NCBI GenBank assembly: GCA_016208305.1
Contig: JACQYI010000033.1
Coordinates: 1-64,000 of the forward strand
Direction of reading: 5' to 3'
Source: Oscillatoriophycideae cyanobacterium NC_groundwater_1537_Pr4_S-0.65um_50_18
Lineage (GTDB): Bacteria; Cyanobacteriota; Cyanobacteriia; Elainellales; Elainellaceae
Length of the DNA stretch: 64,000 nt
In this document: positions 9,611 to 18,068 of the stretch, piece after piece
Numbering within the stretch: position 1 is the first letter of the stretch
Layout: each line of letters begins with the position of its first letter
Notes under the pieces: model-generated
What the model was told of the DNA's origin: nothing
The model's database searches: none
Seen by the model: the letters and a program-made list of their open reading frames with translations, nothing else
Translations under genes and position numbers: made by a program

Positions 9611-10759
9611 ATGGGTAGGTGGTCTGGAGAGAGGCAGATCGAGACAACAAAAATGGGACTGCGATCGCGCCTGTTCCTATCCCACATCATTGTCATGGTG
9701 GTGGGTCTTATGACGCTGTTTACGATTGGCAAAATCTCATCCCCTCGGTTCTTTGCCCTTTATCTGGATCAGTTTGAGGTGGGCAGCTTGACGGTGAGCC
9801 AGGTCAAGGGCAGATTAGTCAGAACGTTTGAGGATGCCTGGAATCAAGGGGCGTTTTGGTCGATCGCAGTTGGAGCCTCTACGGCGGGTGCGCTGAGCTA
9901 TTTGGTCACAAAGCGCATTGTGCAGCCGTTGATTCAAATGGAGGAAATTACGAAAAAATTTGCAGCCGGACATCTAGAAGAGCGGGTGCCCGCCCACGAA
10001 ATTCCAGAGGTTGATCAGTTGGCTTCTAGCTTTAATCGGATGGCTGCGACTCTAGAGGGGGTAGAGCAGCGCCGTCGAGAGCTGGTGGGCGACCTGACTC
10101 ATGAGTTACGCACGCCCCTGACGGTACTCAAAGGCTATCTGGAAGGCTTGGCAGACGGTACGATTGAGCCTTCGGAAGAAGTTTACCATCGCCTTTCTAG
10201 AGAAACAGCCCGCATGCAACGTCTGGTGAATGACGTGCAAGAGCTTTCTAAAATGGAGGCGGGCTATCTGCCGATCAATGCACGCTCTCTTGATCTCTGC
10301 CCTTTACTAGGGTCGATCGTGCGACGATTTTCTGATCAGCTAGCCGAAGATAGTCCTGAGCTGGTGTTGAATTGCCCTCCCGGTACGCCGCTGGCCTTGG
10401 CCGATCCTGAGCGCATTGAGCAAATTTTGGTAAATTTGATCGGCAATGCTTTTCGCTACACCCGTTCTGGCTCTATTACGGTGCAGGTTGAACCAAATCT
10501 TGATAGGGTCTGGATCTCTGTGATTGATACGGGGCAGGGCATTACTGCTGAAGATTTACCCCATGTGTTTGAGCGGTTTTGGCGAGCCGATCGATCGCGC
10601 GATCGCAATTCGGGCGGTACAGGCATTGGTTTGGCGATCTGCCGTCGCTTGGTAGAGCTGCAAGGGGGTAAGATCGCGGTAGAAAGCCAGGTTGGGGTGG
10701 GAAGCACGTTCAAGTTTTCTCTGCCGATCGCACCAAGGAGCCTTGCCAAAATCAATTAA
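9611..10759 (+). CDS. Sensor histidine kinase (HAMP-HisKA-HATPase)
   Basis: This 382-residue BaeS-like membrane sensor kinase has two membrane helices (near residues 20-40 and 78-98) around a short extracytoplasmic loop. They are followed by a HAMP domain and HisKA with the H-box GDLTHELRTPL, then an ATPase with the N-box NLIGNAFRY, DTGQGI, and the G-box GGTGIGLAI. No partner regulator is next to it. Met at 9653 (MGLRSRLF) is an alternative start that removes 14 residues. The 5' GAAGGT near 9594 supports 9611. The stimulus is unknown. Confidence 0.93.
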   Translation: MGRWSGERQIETTKMGLRSRLFLSHIIVMVVGLMTLFTIGKISSPRFFALYLDQFEVGSLTVSQVKGRLVRTFEDAWNQGAFWSIAVGASTAGALSYLVTKRIVQPLIQMEEITKKFAAGHLEERVPAHEIPEVDQLASSFNRMAATLEGVEQRRRELVGDLTHELRTPLTVLKGYLEGLADGTIEPSEEVYHRLSRETARMQRLVNDVQELSKMEAGYLPINARSLDLCPLLGSIVRRFSDQLAEDSPELVLNCPPGTPLALADPERIEQILVNLIGNAFRYTRSGSITVQVEPNLDRVWISVIDTGQGITAEDLPHVFERFWRADRSRDRNSGGTGIGLAICRRLVELQGGKIAVESQVGVGSTFKFSLPIAPRSLAKIN

Positions 10760-10866
10760 AGAGTGCTTTGAACCTCTTTAAAGCTATTTTTTATCTCATA
10801 CAGCCCTGATAAGGCTTGCCAAGGTTTCACAAAATTTGCTAACTTGGTTAAGCGCTCAAAAAGCTC

Positions 10867-10939
<73 letters not shown>

Positions 10940-10956
10940 TCCAGCTTAATCAAGCG

Positions 10957-10994
10957 AAAAGCTCCGATCCATCAGTGGTTCGGGGCTTTTTCTA
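10957..10994 (+). terminator. Terminator after tRNA-Phe
   Basis: The hairpin AAAAGCTCCGATCC / GGTTCGGGGCTTTT (about 12 of 14 pairs, loop ATCAGT) runs into a T-run. It is positioned right behind the tRNA. Confidence 0.75.
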
Positions 10995-11035
10995 TCGTAG
11001 GTTGGGTTAGCGTCAGCGTAACCCAAAAAATCCTC

Positions 11036-11821
11036 TTACTCTTTCGTTGAGTGAGGGGTGGTGTCGAGCCAGTATTGGATCGCTCCAGACTTGCGGGGTG
11101 CTCGGACTAGGTCTCCCTCGATGGCGACTACATCAGCATTGCTGAAACTGATCTCATGACTCTTGATCAGCCAGTAGGCTGCAAAAGTCCAGATGCCAGC
11201 AGCCTCAATGAAAAATACTGTACGGGTGCCGAATGGATGCAGTTTGAAGAATTCAAGCGCGGCAACAACTAATGGAAACACCCACATCAGTAAACCAATG
11301 ATGCGATACCAGCGTTTGTAGGATTCTCTCGCACTAGGGTTGATAAGTTCAAGCGTGTCACCAGAGCGGAAAATACAGACATAGCCAATTGCTAGGAAGA
11401 ACAGAATTGCACTCACGCCATGAACCGAAACTTTGGGACAGGTCGTGCCACATGTCCAGTCCATTGGAAACATGGCCACCGCGATTAGCAACACCCCGGC
11501 AATGTTAAGGACTGTATTCTCACGCCGTCCATACCCCCGGTAGAGTATGAGGAAAACGCTGATGGCCCACAGAATGCCAACGAACCAGTTCCGCATGACT
11601 CCATTGCCAGCGATCTCAAATAATCCTGGGGGCTGTGCCGTCGGAACAAACGCATGGTAGTAAGCACTGATTGAATCCTGAGGAGTTAATCCATACTTTA
11701 CAAAACCTCCTACTGACAGAATGATTGGAAGCGCGATCGCTAGGAAACCAATACCACGCCGAAGAGCGCCGTAGGTACTAATAATGTGTTCTTGAAGTGA
11801 GGGTGAATGTGTTGGAGACAT
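11036..11821 (-). CDS. Integral membrane protein, DUF998-like
   Basis: This 261-residue protein has about six membrane helices. It contains an Asp/Ser-rich first loop (TPQDSISAYYHAF) and the segment MFPMDWTCGTTCPKVSVHGVSAI, which resembles DUF998/Frag1-type membrane proteins with a conserved Cys and His. No catalytic role is established for such proteins. It lies next to the tRNA-Phe, convergent with it, and starts the region of accessory genes. A C-terminal cytosolic tail has basic residues. Confidence 0.7.
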   Translation of the reverse strand: MSPTHSPSLQEHIISTYGALRRGIGFLAIALPIILSVGGFVKYGLTPQDSISAYYHAFVPTAQPPGLFEIAGNGVMRNWFVGILWAISVFLILYRGYGRRENTVLNIAGVLLIAVAMFPMDWTCGTTCPKVSVHGVSAILFFLAIGYVCIFRSGDTLELINPSARESYKRWYRIIGLLMWVFPLVVAALEFFKLHPFGTRTVFFIEAAGIWTFAAYWLIKSHEISFSNADVVAIEGDLVRAPRKSGAIQYWLDTTPHSTKE

Positions 11822-12504
11822 ATGGGTAATTTATTAGTTTTTCTGATGTAGTAAAGCCGTTGCAGATGAGCAAATATAGCTCAATTAAAATTCATATCTT
11901 TAGTAAAGAATGATAAATGTTTTCTGTTTTGGCTATACCTGTGTGAACTCATTTAAACAGCCAGAGTACGCCACACTTCATGCCTGATTAGATGGATGTT
12001 ATCCATTCTATGTAATGGTTAATCCTGAAAATGGAGATGCTTATTTATTATTTGCACAGGATAACATCCTAAATATTGGAGTTATTCCTCACTAGGCAAT
12101 GCTGCAATCTTAATCACGGCCAGAATCGATCGCCCTCCACAAATTCCGTATCTCAAAATACAGATGAACTTGTGTAAGAAATGGCTTGACGATCGCCCCC
12201 TCTCCCCTATATTCTTATCGGCTAAGGTTGCTTTTTCGGTTTTCTGCGCCAGCAGCCTTAATTTACCCAAAAACCTCTGGCGAGGCATGAAGTAGGTACC
12301 AGCTACGACATACCTCTAACCTTACAGACCGAGAGTCCCAGTCCGTAGGGCTTCAGTTAGTTTAGCTTTCTAGCTACACTCCTTGGCGCTACTTGTTCAA
12401 TCGATCGTGAGTAGCCATGTTTTTGGGGTTCCTTCTCGCCTGGTCTTTCGGCTAGGTCAGAACTCAACAAGCGAACCCAACCCAAACAACAAGGAGAATA
12501 GATC
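11822..12504. other. Intergenic region of about 680 bases
   Basis: No convincing gene is present. The first part is A+T-rich. Bases 12300-12490 would be the leader of the small gene at 12505, if it is transcribed from there. It has a small hairpin GCCTGGTCTTTCGGCTAGGT near 12439, but no known riboswitch was recognised. Confidence 0.4.
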
Positions 12505-12744
12505 ATGACCGGAGAATTCAATTTCTTCAACCATCCTGCATTGCAATCGGAGGGTGAACCCAATCCAGAGCGGGAGGTGATTCGCGTGATTGTTTTTGCC
12601 TCTCGTGATGCGGTGAGAGCGACGATTCACGAATCGCATGTGCGAGGATTTCGGACGATCGATACCTGGAGTCCGCTGCTGCCCACCCCTGATCCGCAAA
12701 AGGTGATGGCGATCAGCACGCACTATCGCCCGACGAACGGTTAG
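12505..12744 (+). CDS. Small conserved hypothetical protein, 79 residues
   Basis: A good ribosome site (AAGGAG, nine bases before ATG) and well-behaved codons support a real gene. The product is soluble, with no signal peptide. The core reads IRVIVFASRDAVRATIHESHVRGFRTIDTWSPLLPTP. I do not recognise a domain. Its G+C content is like the core genome and unlike the A+T-rich block that follows. Confidence 0.7.
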   Translation: MTGEFNFFNHPALQSEGEPNPEREVIRVIVFASRDAVRATIHESHVRGFRTIDTWSPLLPTPDPQKVMAISTHYRPTNG

Positions 12745-12985
12745 GAGGCGATCGCAGAGGTTGGTTGCAGCGGATCAAAGCTGGGTGATATCGCTTTTCA
12801 ACCAACCTCTTGCAACTCATTTCTGTGGGGAATGAAGCGATACGAGTTGTGGGTAGATTTGTGCTGAAGGCGATCGCAACATACAGTCTCCACTGGAAGT
12901 TCAAGCCGCCTAACAGTTAATTTTAGCGGCAGCAATTGCCCTTCATGTAATAACAACTATATTTATTCTTCGCTGTAGCGATTTA

Positions 12986-13276
12986 TTAGCCAATCTCCAG
13001 TTCAATTTTTCTAGAGATATCCATGATCTCTTTGGAAATCAACTTATAATCTTCGGAAATCTGATCTTGGCTCTTATTAGCGAGGAAAAAGAGTTTTTCC
13101 GAAGCAGTTCTAATCAGCTTTGCTAGCTGAGCTTCAGGATCAAGCTGGTTGACAGAAATCCATCTATCAATCGCCTTACTTGACAATCCCAATAGTTCTT
13201 CCTTTCTCCATCGCTTACAATTCACTATTTGAAGAATATGTCTTTGAGCTGCAATACGATTGTTAAACTCGCTCAT
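12986..13276 (-). CDS. Small hypothetical protein, third gene of A+T-rich operon
   Basis: This 96-residue, mostly helical protein overlaps the end of the nucleotidyltransferase gene by 14 bases, so the two are probably translationally coupled. The sequence has R7-x5-H13 (RIAAQRH), which is the spacing of the HEPN RNase motif (R-x4-6-H), but its location at the N-terminus makes this weak evidence. No known family is recognised. As the last gene of a three-gene unit it may be an antitoxin, effector or accessory factor to the nucleotidyltransferase. That is inference only. Confidence 0.65.
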   Translation of the reverse strand: MSEFNNRIAAQRHILQIVNCKRWRKEELLGLSSKAIDRWISVNQLDPEAQLAKLIRTASEKLFFLANKSQDQISEDYKLISKEIMDISRKIELEIG

Positions 13277-13898
13277 TTTCCTTAGCCTTTTCTATCAAGT
13301 TAGACATCCAATTAGATACTTCAGTCAATTCTCTGATCGCAGTATCTATTTCGTCGTTAGTTAATTTTTCTCCGTATCCTCTTGTGCATAATATTCTAGC
13401 TTTTTCTAAAATATGATACGAGGCTAATGTAGATGGAATACTATCAAAGCCTAAATGAAGTGCCGAGTTCCTAGAAAAATTTGGTTGTCTGGTTATACCT
13501 AGAGAGAAACAAGTTGCCATGTTTCTGATGCTTAAAAATACGATAGATAAATCAAAAATTATACTTTTACTACCCGTAATTATCGAGTCTTGTGCTTCAC
13601 AAAACAGGGAGAAGAACTTTTGGCAGTCACTTAGACAGTTTTTATATGTTTCTGGGCTTCCTAATGTACTCAGGTAGTCAATTCGATTCGATGAAAAAAG
13701 AAGCCGTGCTTCAAATGATAGATGCCATGCGAAAGGGTTACCTTCTTTCCATAGAGCCTGTATCCTTTCATAAGAGTACACTGAAAAAATATTTGGATCG
13801 ATGCGAGTATCGTGACCCTTGACAATCGCAAGTAGATCAACATCTGAACCTAGAGATATATCTCCACGACAGACAGAACCGAATGCGTAAATATCCAT
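13263..13898 (-). CDS. Pol-beta-type nucleotidyltransferase
   Basis: This 211-residue protein opens directly with the nucleotidyltransferase signature: GSVCRGDISLGSDVDLLAI at residues 7-25, which fits GSxxRG-x5-SDxDL, with two catalytic Asp. A later segment (NPFAWHLSFEARLLF) may supply the third acidic residue. The remaining part is helical. The usual helix before the first strand is missing, so the protein is shorter at its N-terminus than most relatives. It starts two bases after the stop of the pentapeptide gene, with no separate ribosome site, so coupling is likely. Stand-alone members of this superfamily modify tRNA, proteins or drugs; here the target is unknown. Confidence 0.8.
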   Translation of the reverse strand: MDIYAFGSVCRGDISLGSDVDLLAIVKGHDTRIDPNIFSVYSYERIQALWKEGNPFAWHLSFEARLLFSSNRIDYLSTLGSPETYKNCLSDCQKFFSLFCEAQDSIITGSKSIIFDLSIVFLSIRNMATCFSLGITRQPNFSRNSALHLGFDSIPSTLASYHILEKARILCTRGYGEKLTNDEIDTAIRELTEVSNWMSNLIEKAKENERV

Positions 13899-13900
13899 AT

Positions 13901-14710
13901 TTAGCGGCGATTTAACTGCTTGATGATAATTGACATAAAAAAGCCAAAGGCAATTAACCTAATCAGTACGATAAGTGTGAGATATAAACTCGAATAATTT
14001 GCCGGAGTAAAAGTTCCTAGAAAAATTTGGGGTGAGTTGAGAAATGATTGTACATAGCTATTAATGCTTTGAGAGCTACTAAATGCAATAACATCAATCA
14101 AAGCCATGAAAGCAAACAAAATTAAAACTACTCGTAATAACTTCCAGGGACTTTCACCATTACCCCATATAAAATCAAGTAGTTTAAATCGAGACCATTT
14201 ACTAAATTCCTGAACTCGATTCCATCCTTTATACTTATTTCGATAATAGGATGAGTTTGAATTCCACGACTTATACAAGTGCTCCTCAGTGGCTTTCAGC
14301 TCTACACTCATTGCTTTATTGGCTGATTCTGCGTCTCCAAGTGATTGGTAATTCATGCGCAGTGAACGGGCAAATCTCATTTTAAGATTTTCTTCTTCCG
14401 GGCACTCTTGATCTAAAATATGATTATCAATCAGTGTTTTTTCAAAAGTAGCATATTGGAATTCACAACTAGAAAATTTTGCCCCATGTAGATTAGTTCC
14501 AATAAATCGACATCCAGTAAAGTCACATGAAATAAATTTGCAATTTCGAAGATAACAAGTGTCAAAAATTGAATACTTAAAATCAACTTTAGTGAATTTC
14601 CTATTCGATGCAATGAGACGAATGAATAGTTTATTCGTAATTTTCTCATTCTCAACGTCTGCATCAAACTTTTTGTCTACTTGGTGTTCTCTTTCACTAT
14701 TAGAAAGCAT
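13901..14710 (-). CDS. Pentapeptide-repeat protein with C-terminal membrane domain
   Basis: This 269-residue protein has pentapeptide repeats near residues 40-90 (FKYSIFDTCYLRNCKFISCDFTG...; A/C-D/N-L/F-x-x units), then a charged helical linker. Two membrane helices near residues 190-210 and 240-262 flank a loop with a helix-like stretch (SPQIFLGTFTPANYS). The layout helix-loop-helix with a short re-entrant-like loop is reminiscent of two-helix ion channels (Ion_trans_2), but no selectivity motif is seen. It is first in a tightly packed A+T-rich operon with a nucleotidyltransferase. A membrane effector role is possible and unproven. Confidence 0.75.
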   Translation of the reverse strand: MLSNSEREHQVDKKFDADVENEKITNKLFIRLIASNRKFTKVDFKYSIFDTCYLRNCKFISCDFTGCRFIGTNLHGAKFSSCEFQYATFEKTLIDNHILDQECPEEENLKMRFARSLRMNYQSLGDAESANKAMSVELKATEEHLYKSWNSNSSYYRNKYKGWNRVQEFSKWSRFKLLDFIWGNGESPWKLLRVVLILFAFMALIDVIAFSSSQSINSYVQSFLNSPQIFLGTFTPANYSSLYLTLIVLIRLIAFGFFMSIIIKQLNRR

Positions 14711-14820
14711 TGAGGATTCTCTGAATAAAGTAATTTTGAAGTACAGTTTCTTATATTTTATTCATATTACACTAGGCAGGCTACAAAGGTTTTCAGAAAG
14801 ATCAGCATTTCCGGCTATCC

Positions 14821-14967
14821 ATAATGTTAAACTGAAAATTTCTGTCTACCTATCCAAATATAATGATAGTTAGAAAAGTTCTGCCCATCACCCTAAATTG
14901 AGTATATGGGCGGAAACATTCCACATAACTTGTCAACTTAAGTAAACAAGCGGAAATAGTTGTATCT
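14821..14967 (-). repeat. Three-hairpin structured repeat, copy A
   Basis: This 147-base element aligns along its full length with 34346-34494 (copy B, opposite strand), at perhaps 65-70 percent identity by eye. On the minus strand the order is: stem TTCCGC/GTGGAA; stem GCCCAT-ACTC with loop AATTTA and GGGT-ATGGGC; spacer CAGAACTTTTCTAA; stem CTATC/GATAG; then CAGAAATTTTC. The stems differ from copy B by paired changes, so the structure is conserved. It lies about 110 bases upstream of the pentapeptide gene on the same strand. Confidence 0.75.
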
Positions 14968-15145
14968 TTTTTAACCTGCCTTTCGGTAAAACAAAATTTA
15001 TGGAGAAAGTATGGTGATTTTATCTGCCTGACTCCTTCAGAGGACAATGAAGGGACAAGATCTAACCGATCGCCTTTCACTCTTCAAAATCGATCGCCCC
15101 ATGTCCCCACAGTTCTAACAGTTCTCTATCCGATCGTCACTCTTT

Positions 15146-15300
15146 ACAATTCGATCGCCCCCTCTACAATCCCATTGTCATCGGTCAATATTCGATTGCA
15201 GAGCTAACAATTCCATTGCAGCTCCTACAATTCGATTGTGAGTTAATGCAATACGATCGCAGCCGCTACAATGCCATTGCAACCCGACACAATGCGGTCG
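15146..15300. repeat. Array of eight CAAT-N3-ATTG palindromes, ~20.4-bp period
   Basis: CAAT occurs at 15147, 15167, 15186, 15208, 15228, 15249, 15269 and 15290 (steps 20, 19, 22, 20, 21, 20, 21). In most units it is followed after three bases by ATTG or ATCG, giving imperfect palindromes such as ACAATTCGATTGT. Degenerate units may extend left to about 15070. The period is two helical turns, as in operator or iteron arrays that bind a protein on one face. It lies upstream of the A+T-rich operon and behind the hydrolase gene. Confidence 0.7.
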
Positions 15301-15348
15301 CAAACATCTTTTCGGTAGAGAAATTAGACCATACGGCTAGAGTAAAAT

Positions 15349-16509
15349 TCACCGTTTCAAACGCAAGCAATCCTGGCTAAAGGCTCGGATGGCTTCGGTA
15401 AATTGTGGGTTGCGCTCCATGAGTGCCATATGGCCTCCGGGAGACAGGACAACCAATTCTGCTTGAGGTGCCGCCTTCACCATGCGATCGCTCGCAAAGG
15501 GTCGAGTTACAATGTCAGACTTGCCAACCACAACCAATAGAGGAACAGCAATTTCAGGTAACGTCGCTGTTTCATCGAACTTAAACATCGCCAAAACCCC
15601 TCGTGCCAAAACACCGGGTGATGCCTTGATCCCAACTAGACTAGAGAAATTAAGTTGCCCTCGTGTTTCTCTGCCCGTGAAGCCAGAAATCTCAGTGCTT
15701 AACAGCGTTAGGCCGTTGAAATAACTGAGCCAGCTTGAAAGCCACAGCAGGGGAGAAAAGGCGATCGCCAAATGAAGCAATGGTTCCAGCAACGGTTTTT
15801 GTAATGCCAACAATAGCTTGCTGAGAATGGCGGTTTTGAGCGGATTCGTGTAGGTACCATCTACGAGAACCAAACCCGCCACGCGTTGCCCCAGATGTTC
15901 TGGAAATAAACGGCTGAAGGTCAGCAGAATCATGGCTCCCATGCTGTGTCCGACCAACATAACAGGCTGATCGCCCGCCAGCGCTAAGACGGCTTCCAAA
16001 TCACGGGCGTATTTCTCTAAAGAATAATCTCGATTCTGCGGCTTTTTAGATTTGCCTAAACCGGGGAGATCCCAAACAATGACGCGAAACTGATCGGTGA
16101 GTTGTTTCTTTGCGTAATACCAAGACGTACTATCGGGACCCCAACCGTGAGTCAAGATCAGGGTGGGCGCGTTATCGGGTCCGTAAAATTCGACTTGAAT
16201 GTCGCTACCATCGGGTCGAGCAAGACGATGCACTCGGTTGCTGCGGTTGGGTTTGGGTTCATCTTTACCCCGACGATGCAGCAGCAAGATCGGTAGAAAG
16301 CCTAAAAAAGACCACAGCAACATCGCTAGGCTCAGAATGAACCAACTGGTAGCCAGCAGCGTACCCGTATACCACGCATAGAAAAGATAGCCACCACCCC
16401 CCAATAAGGCGATCGCCAACAGGCTCGACAGCAACCGTAACAGAAAGTCGAGGGGCATAAACATGGCAAGTTCAAACGTCCGTAGCAAAGGAGCAAGTTG
16501 CACCAACAC
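15349..16509 (-). CDS. Alpha/beta hydrolase with N-terminal membrane anchor
   Basis: This 386-residue protein has two hydrophobic segments (about 25-48 and 53-78) and then an alpha/beta hydrolase domain. HGWGPDSTSW is the oxyanion region, GHSMG carries the nucleophile Ser, and the C-terminal SPGGHM has the catalytic His; the Asp probably sits in VGKSDIVT. The domain should face the cytoplasm or periplasm depending on topology, which is not clear. Substrate is unknown: esterase, lipase-like or haloperoxidase-like roles are all possible. It stands alone. Confidence 0.88.
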   Translation of the reverse strand: MLVQLAPLLRTFELAMFMPLDFLLRLLSSLLAIALLGGGGYLFYAWYTGTLLATSWFILSLAMLLWSFLGFLPILLLHRRGKDEPKPNRSNRVHRLARPDGSDIQVEFYGPDNAPTLILTHGWGPDSTSWYYAKKQLTDQFRVIVWDLPGLGKSKKPQNRDYSLEKYARDLEAVLALAGDQPVMLVGHSMGAMILLTFSRLFPEHLGQRVAGLVLVDGTYTNPLKTAILSKLLLALQKPLLEPLLHLAIAFSPLLWLSSWLSYFNGLTLLSTEISGFTGRETRGQLNFSSLVGIKASPGVLARGVLAMFKFDETATLPEIAVPLLVVVGKSDIVTRPFASDRMVKAAPQAELVVLSPGGHMALMERNPQFTEAIRAFSQDCLRLKR

Positions 16510-16663
16510 TAAGAAACTCTACACAGCAAAGCAACCCTCTGAAGTTAGAACAAGCTCTTGACAGATTCTTAAGTTCTTCAATTCTCTAGCCGAATTTGGG
16601 GCTTCACTTTACCCATCCCCTCATCACCATGAGACAAAACTCCTCAAGAGTCAGAGAATAGTC

Positions 16664-16948
16664 CTAAATCATCTCAGCTCTATCGCCTCTCTCTAAAAAC
16701 ATATGAACAGGTGGATTATCGCCTTCTGATGAGCGAATGAACGAAAAAGAGTGGTCTCCTTGATAAATGATGAAAACAATTGCATCCTCAGGAAGGTTTG
16801 GGGAATGCTCCGCCAGTTGCATGATGCCAAGAGCGTTATTACGGTTCGTTGATGCTACATAACCCCAGTTGTGATAGTCTCCTGCAAGCAGCCCCTGTCC
16901 ATTGCCTGTCCACAGTAGAAACTCCTGATACGCTTTTGGGATCGACAT
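16664..16948 (-). CDS. SUKH (SMI1/KNR4) domain protein, 5'-truncated
   Basis: The 94 residues from Met at 16948 contain the SUKH core: IPKAYQEFLLWTGNGQGL, YHNWGYVAS, DAIVFIIYQGDHSFSFIRSSEGDNPPVHMFLERG. The frame is open for 20 codons further upstream with a good match to the missing first helix (SLEDIQKLEQLLG), but it ends at a TGA at 17009-17011 without a Met. The gene therefore seems to have lost its start, or uses a rare one. SUKH proteins often serve as immunity proteins next to toxins. The upstream sequence is decayed coding DNA, as expected of an orphaned toxin-immunity pair. Confidence 0.65.
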   Translation of the reverse strand: MSIPKAYQEFLLWTGNGQGLLAGDYHNWGYVASTNRNNALGIMQLAEHSPNLPEDAIVFIIYQGDHSFSFIRSSEGDNPPVHMFLERGDRAEMI

Positions 16949-17008
16949 TCCCAGAAGTTGCTCAAGTTTCTGAATGTCTTCTAAGGAGCAAGGATCGGGC
17001 GGAGGATA

Positions 17009-17225
17009 TCATTTTTTTGTTTGTCTCATCTCTTCATATCTACGCTTAGCTTCATCTAAATACATAGCTTTTTCCTGTGGTTTGAGACTACGAAATTTAA
17101 CGGTTTTGAAACTCAACTTCTTAAAAGGAGGTAAAGTCCTTAATAGGATTTTCTACATCAATCTCTTCAGTAATTGGGTCTACTCCATTAGGATCAACGT
17201 ATCTTGAACCGTGAACAATCTTGAT
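17009..17225 (-). pseudogene. Decayed coding remnant upstream of SUKH gene
   Basis: Two overlapping frames seem to be halves of one protein. The first reads ...IVHGSRYVDPNGVDP, then ITEEIDVENPIKDFTSF and a stop. One base over, in the T-run near 17126, the frame continues as KKLSFKTVKFRSLKPQEKAM, then YLDEAKRRYEEMRQTKK, and stops at the TGA just before the SUKH frame. A single-base insertion would join them. The family is not recognised. Its place directly before a SUKH gene suggests the C-terminal end of a polymorphic toxin (inference). No N-terminal part remains; a glycosyltransferase fragment abuts it. Confidence 0.4.
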
Positions 17226-17437
17226 TTAGACTCGTCCTTGATGCGGCGCTAAGATGAGGCGAATGCGATCGTCCTGACGGACATAAAATTGAGCGATCTC
17301 TAGAGTGCCATCCGCGGAGCCGTCATCCCAGATCAGCAGCTCAAAGTTGCGGTGGTTTGGGTGAGAATGCTCTCGATGCCGAAGGAATGGTAGCGATCGC
17401 GGTTATATGTGGTGAGAAGGAGGGTGGCGATTAGCAT
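17226..17437 (-). pseudogene. Family 2 glycosyltransferase, N-terminal fragment
   Basis: On the minus strand from ATG at 17437 the frame reads MLIATLLLTTYNRDRYHSFG, then IESILTQT. A frameshift follows, then RNFELLIWDDGSADGTLEIA and QFYVRQDDRIRLILAPHQGR before TAA. TYNR and WDDGSADGT are the nucleotide-sugar motifs at the N-terminus of GT2 (GT-A) enzymes. Only about 70 of the usual 250-300 residues remain and a frameshift is needed, so it is a dead fragment. Confidence 0.75.
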
Positions 17438-17498
17438 TATTTTACGGCCAAGATAATTTAGGTCTTAATTGTAGGGCTATCGGAGGATCTGACACTTC

Positions 17499-17957
17499 CT
17501 ATCGATGAGCGCGTACCTCAATAGAGGCAGCGTCTTTAAGAAATTCCGCCCACCACGGTTCAGCAGCAATTTTGGGATAACGTTGTTTGACAAAAGGGAT
17601 AATGACTGCGAAGTAACGGCTCATTAGGCGATCGAATGCCTCATGGCTAATCACCACTTGTCCAAGTGGAGGAAAACCTCCAAACAAAGCGCGAATCCGA
17701 ACTCCATCAAACGGCTCTTCACCTGGCTCAGGACAATTACCGAATATACAATCAGCTGTATCGTTTCCAAGTCCAACTTGCTCAAGAGCACCTTTTGCAC
17801 AAGCATCAAGATCATCTGGATCAATCGATTCCAACAAATGTTTTATCGGTGACAGTTCATCTTCAGCATTGACTTCAACATACCTACTCCGGGACTCTGG
17901 CAAAGCGGGTGTGATTGTCAGAGTATCGATGAGTTGATCAGGAGTTATAAAAGTCAT
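17499..17957 (-). CDS. Hypothetical protein, 152 residues
   Basis: This acidic soluble protein has a mid-region with several Cys (DACAKGALEQVGLGNDTADC, then IFGNCPEPGEEPF) and a C-terminal helix-rich part (EAFDRLMSRYFAVIIPFVKQ, then RYPKIAAEPWWAEFLKDAA). I do not recognise a family. It is divergent from the first NRPS gene with 111 bases between the start codons, so the two could share a control region. A link to the peptide pathway cannot be shown. Confidence 0.6.
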   Translation of the reverse strand: MTFITPDQLIDTLTITPALPESRSRYVEVNAEDELSPIKHLLESIDPDDLDACAKGALEQVGLGNDTADCIFGNCPEPGEEPFDGVRIRALFGGFPPLGQVVISHEAFDRLMSRYFAVIIPFVKQRYPKIAAEPWWAEFLKDAASIEVRAHR

Positions 17958-18068
17958 GGTATTTCCAAAACGCTTTCAGGAATGTTTAGATAAGTCTGCC
18001 CAAATGCAGATACTTGCAAGCCCCAACTGCCTTATAAAGAGAAGGCAAATTGCACCAGAGCTTGTTGA

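Noticed and set aside
12082-12288. 68-residue frame on the minus strand
   Set aside because: No ribosome site, no domain, odd composition; lies in a gap but has nothing in support beyond being open.
15146-15300. Palindrome array considered as a CRISPR
   Set aside because: Units are 20-21 bp with no separate unique spacers of regular length and no cas genes nearby.
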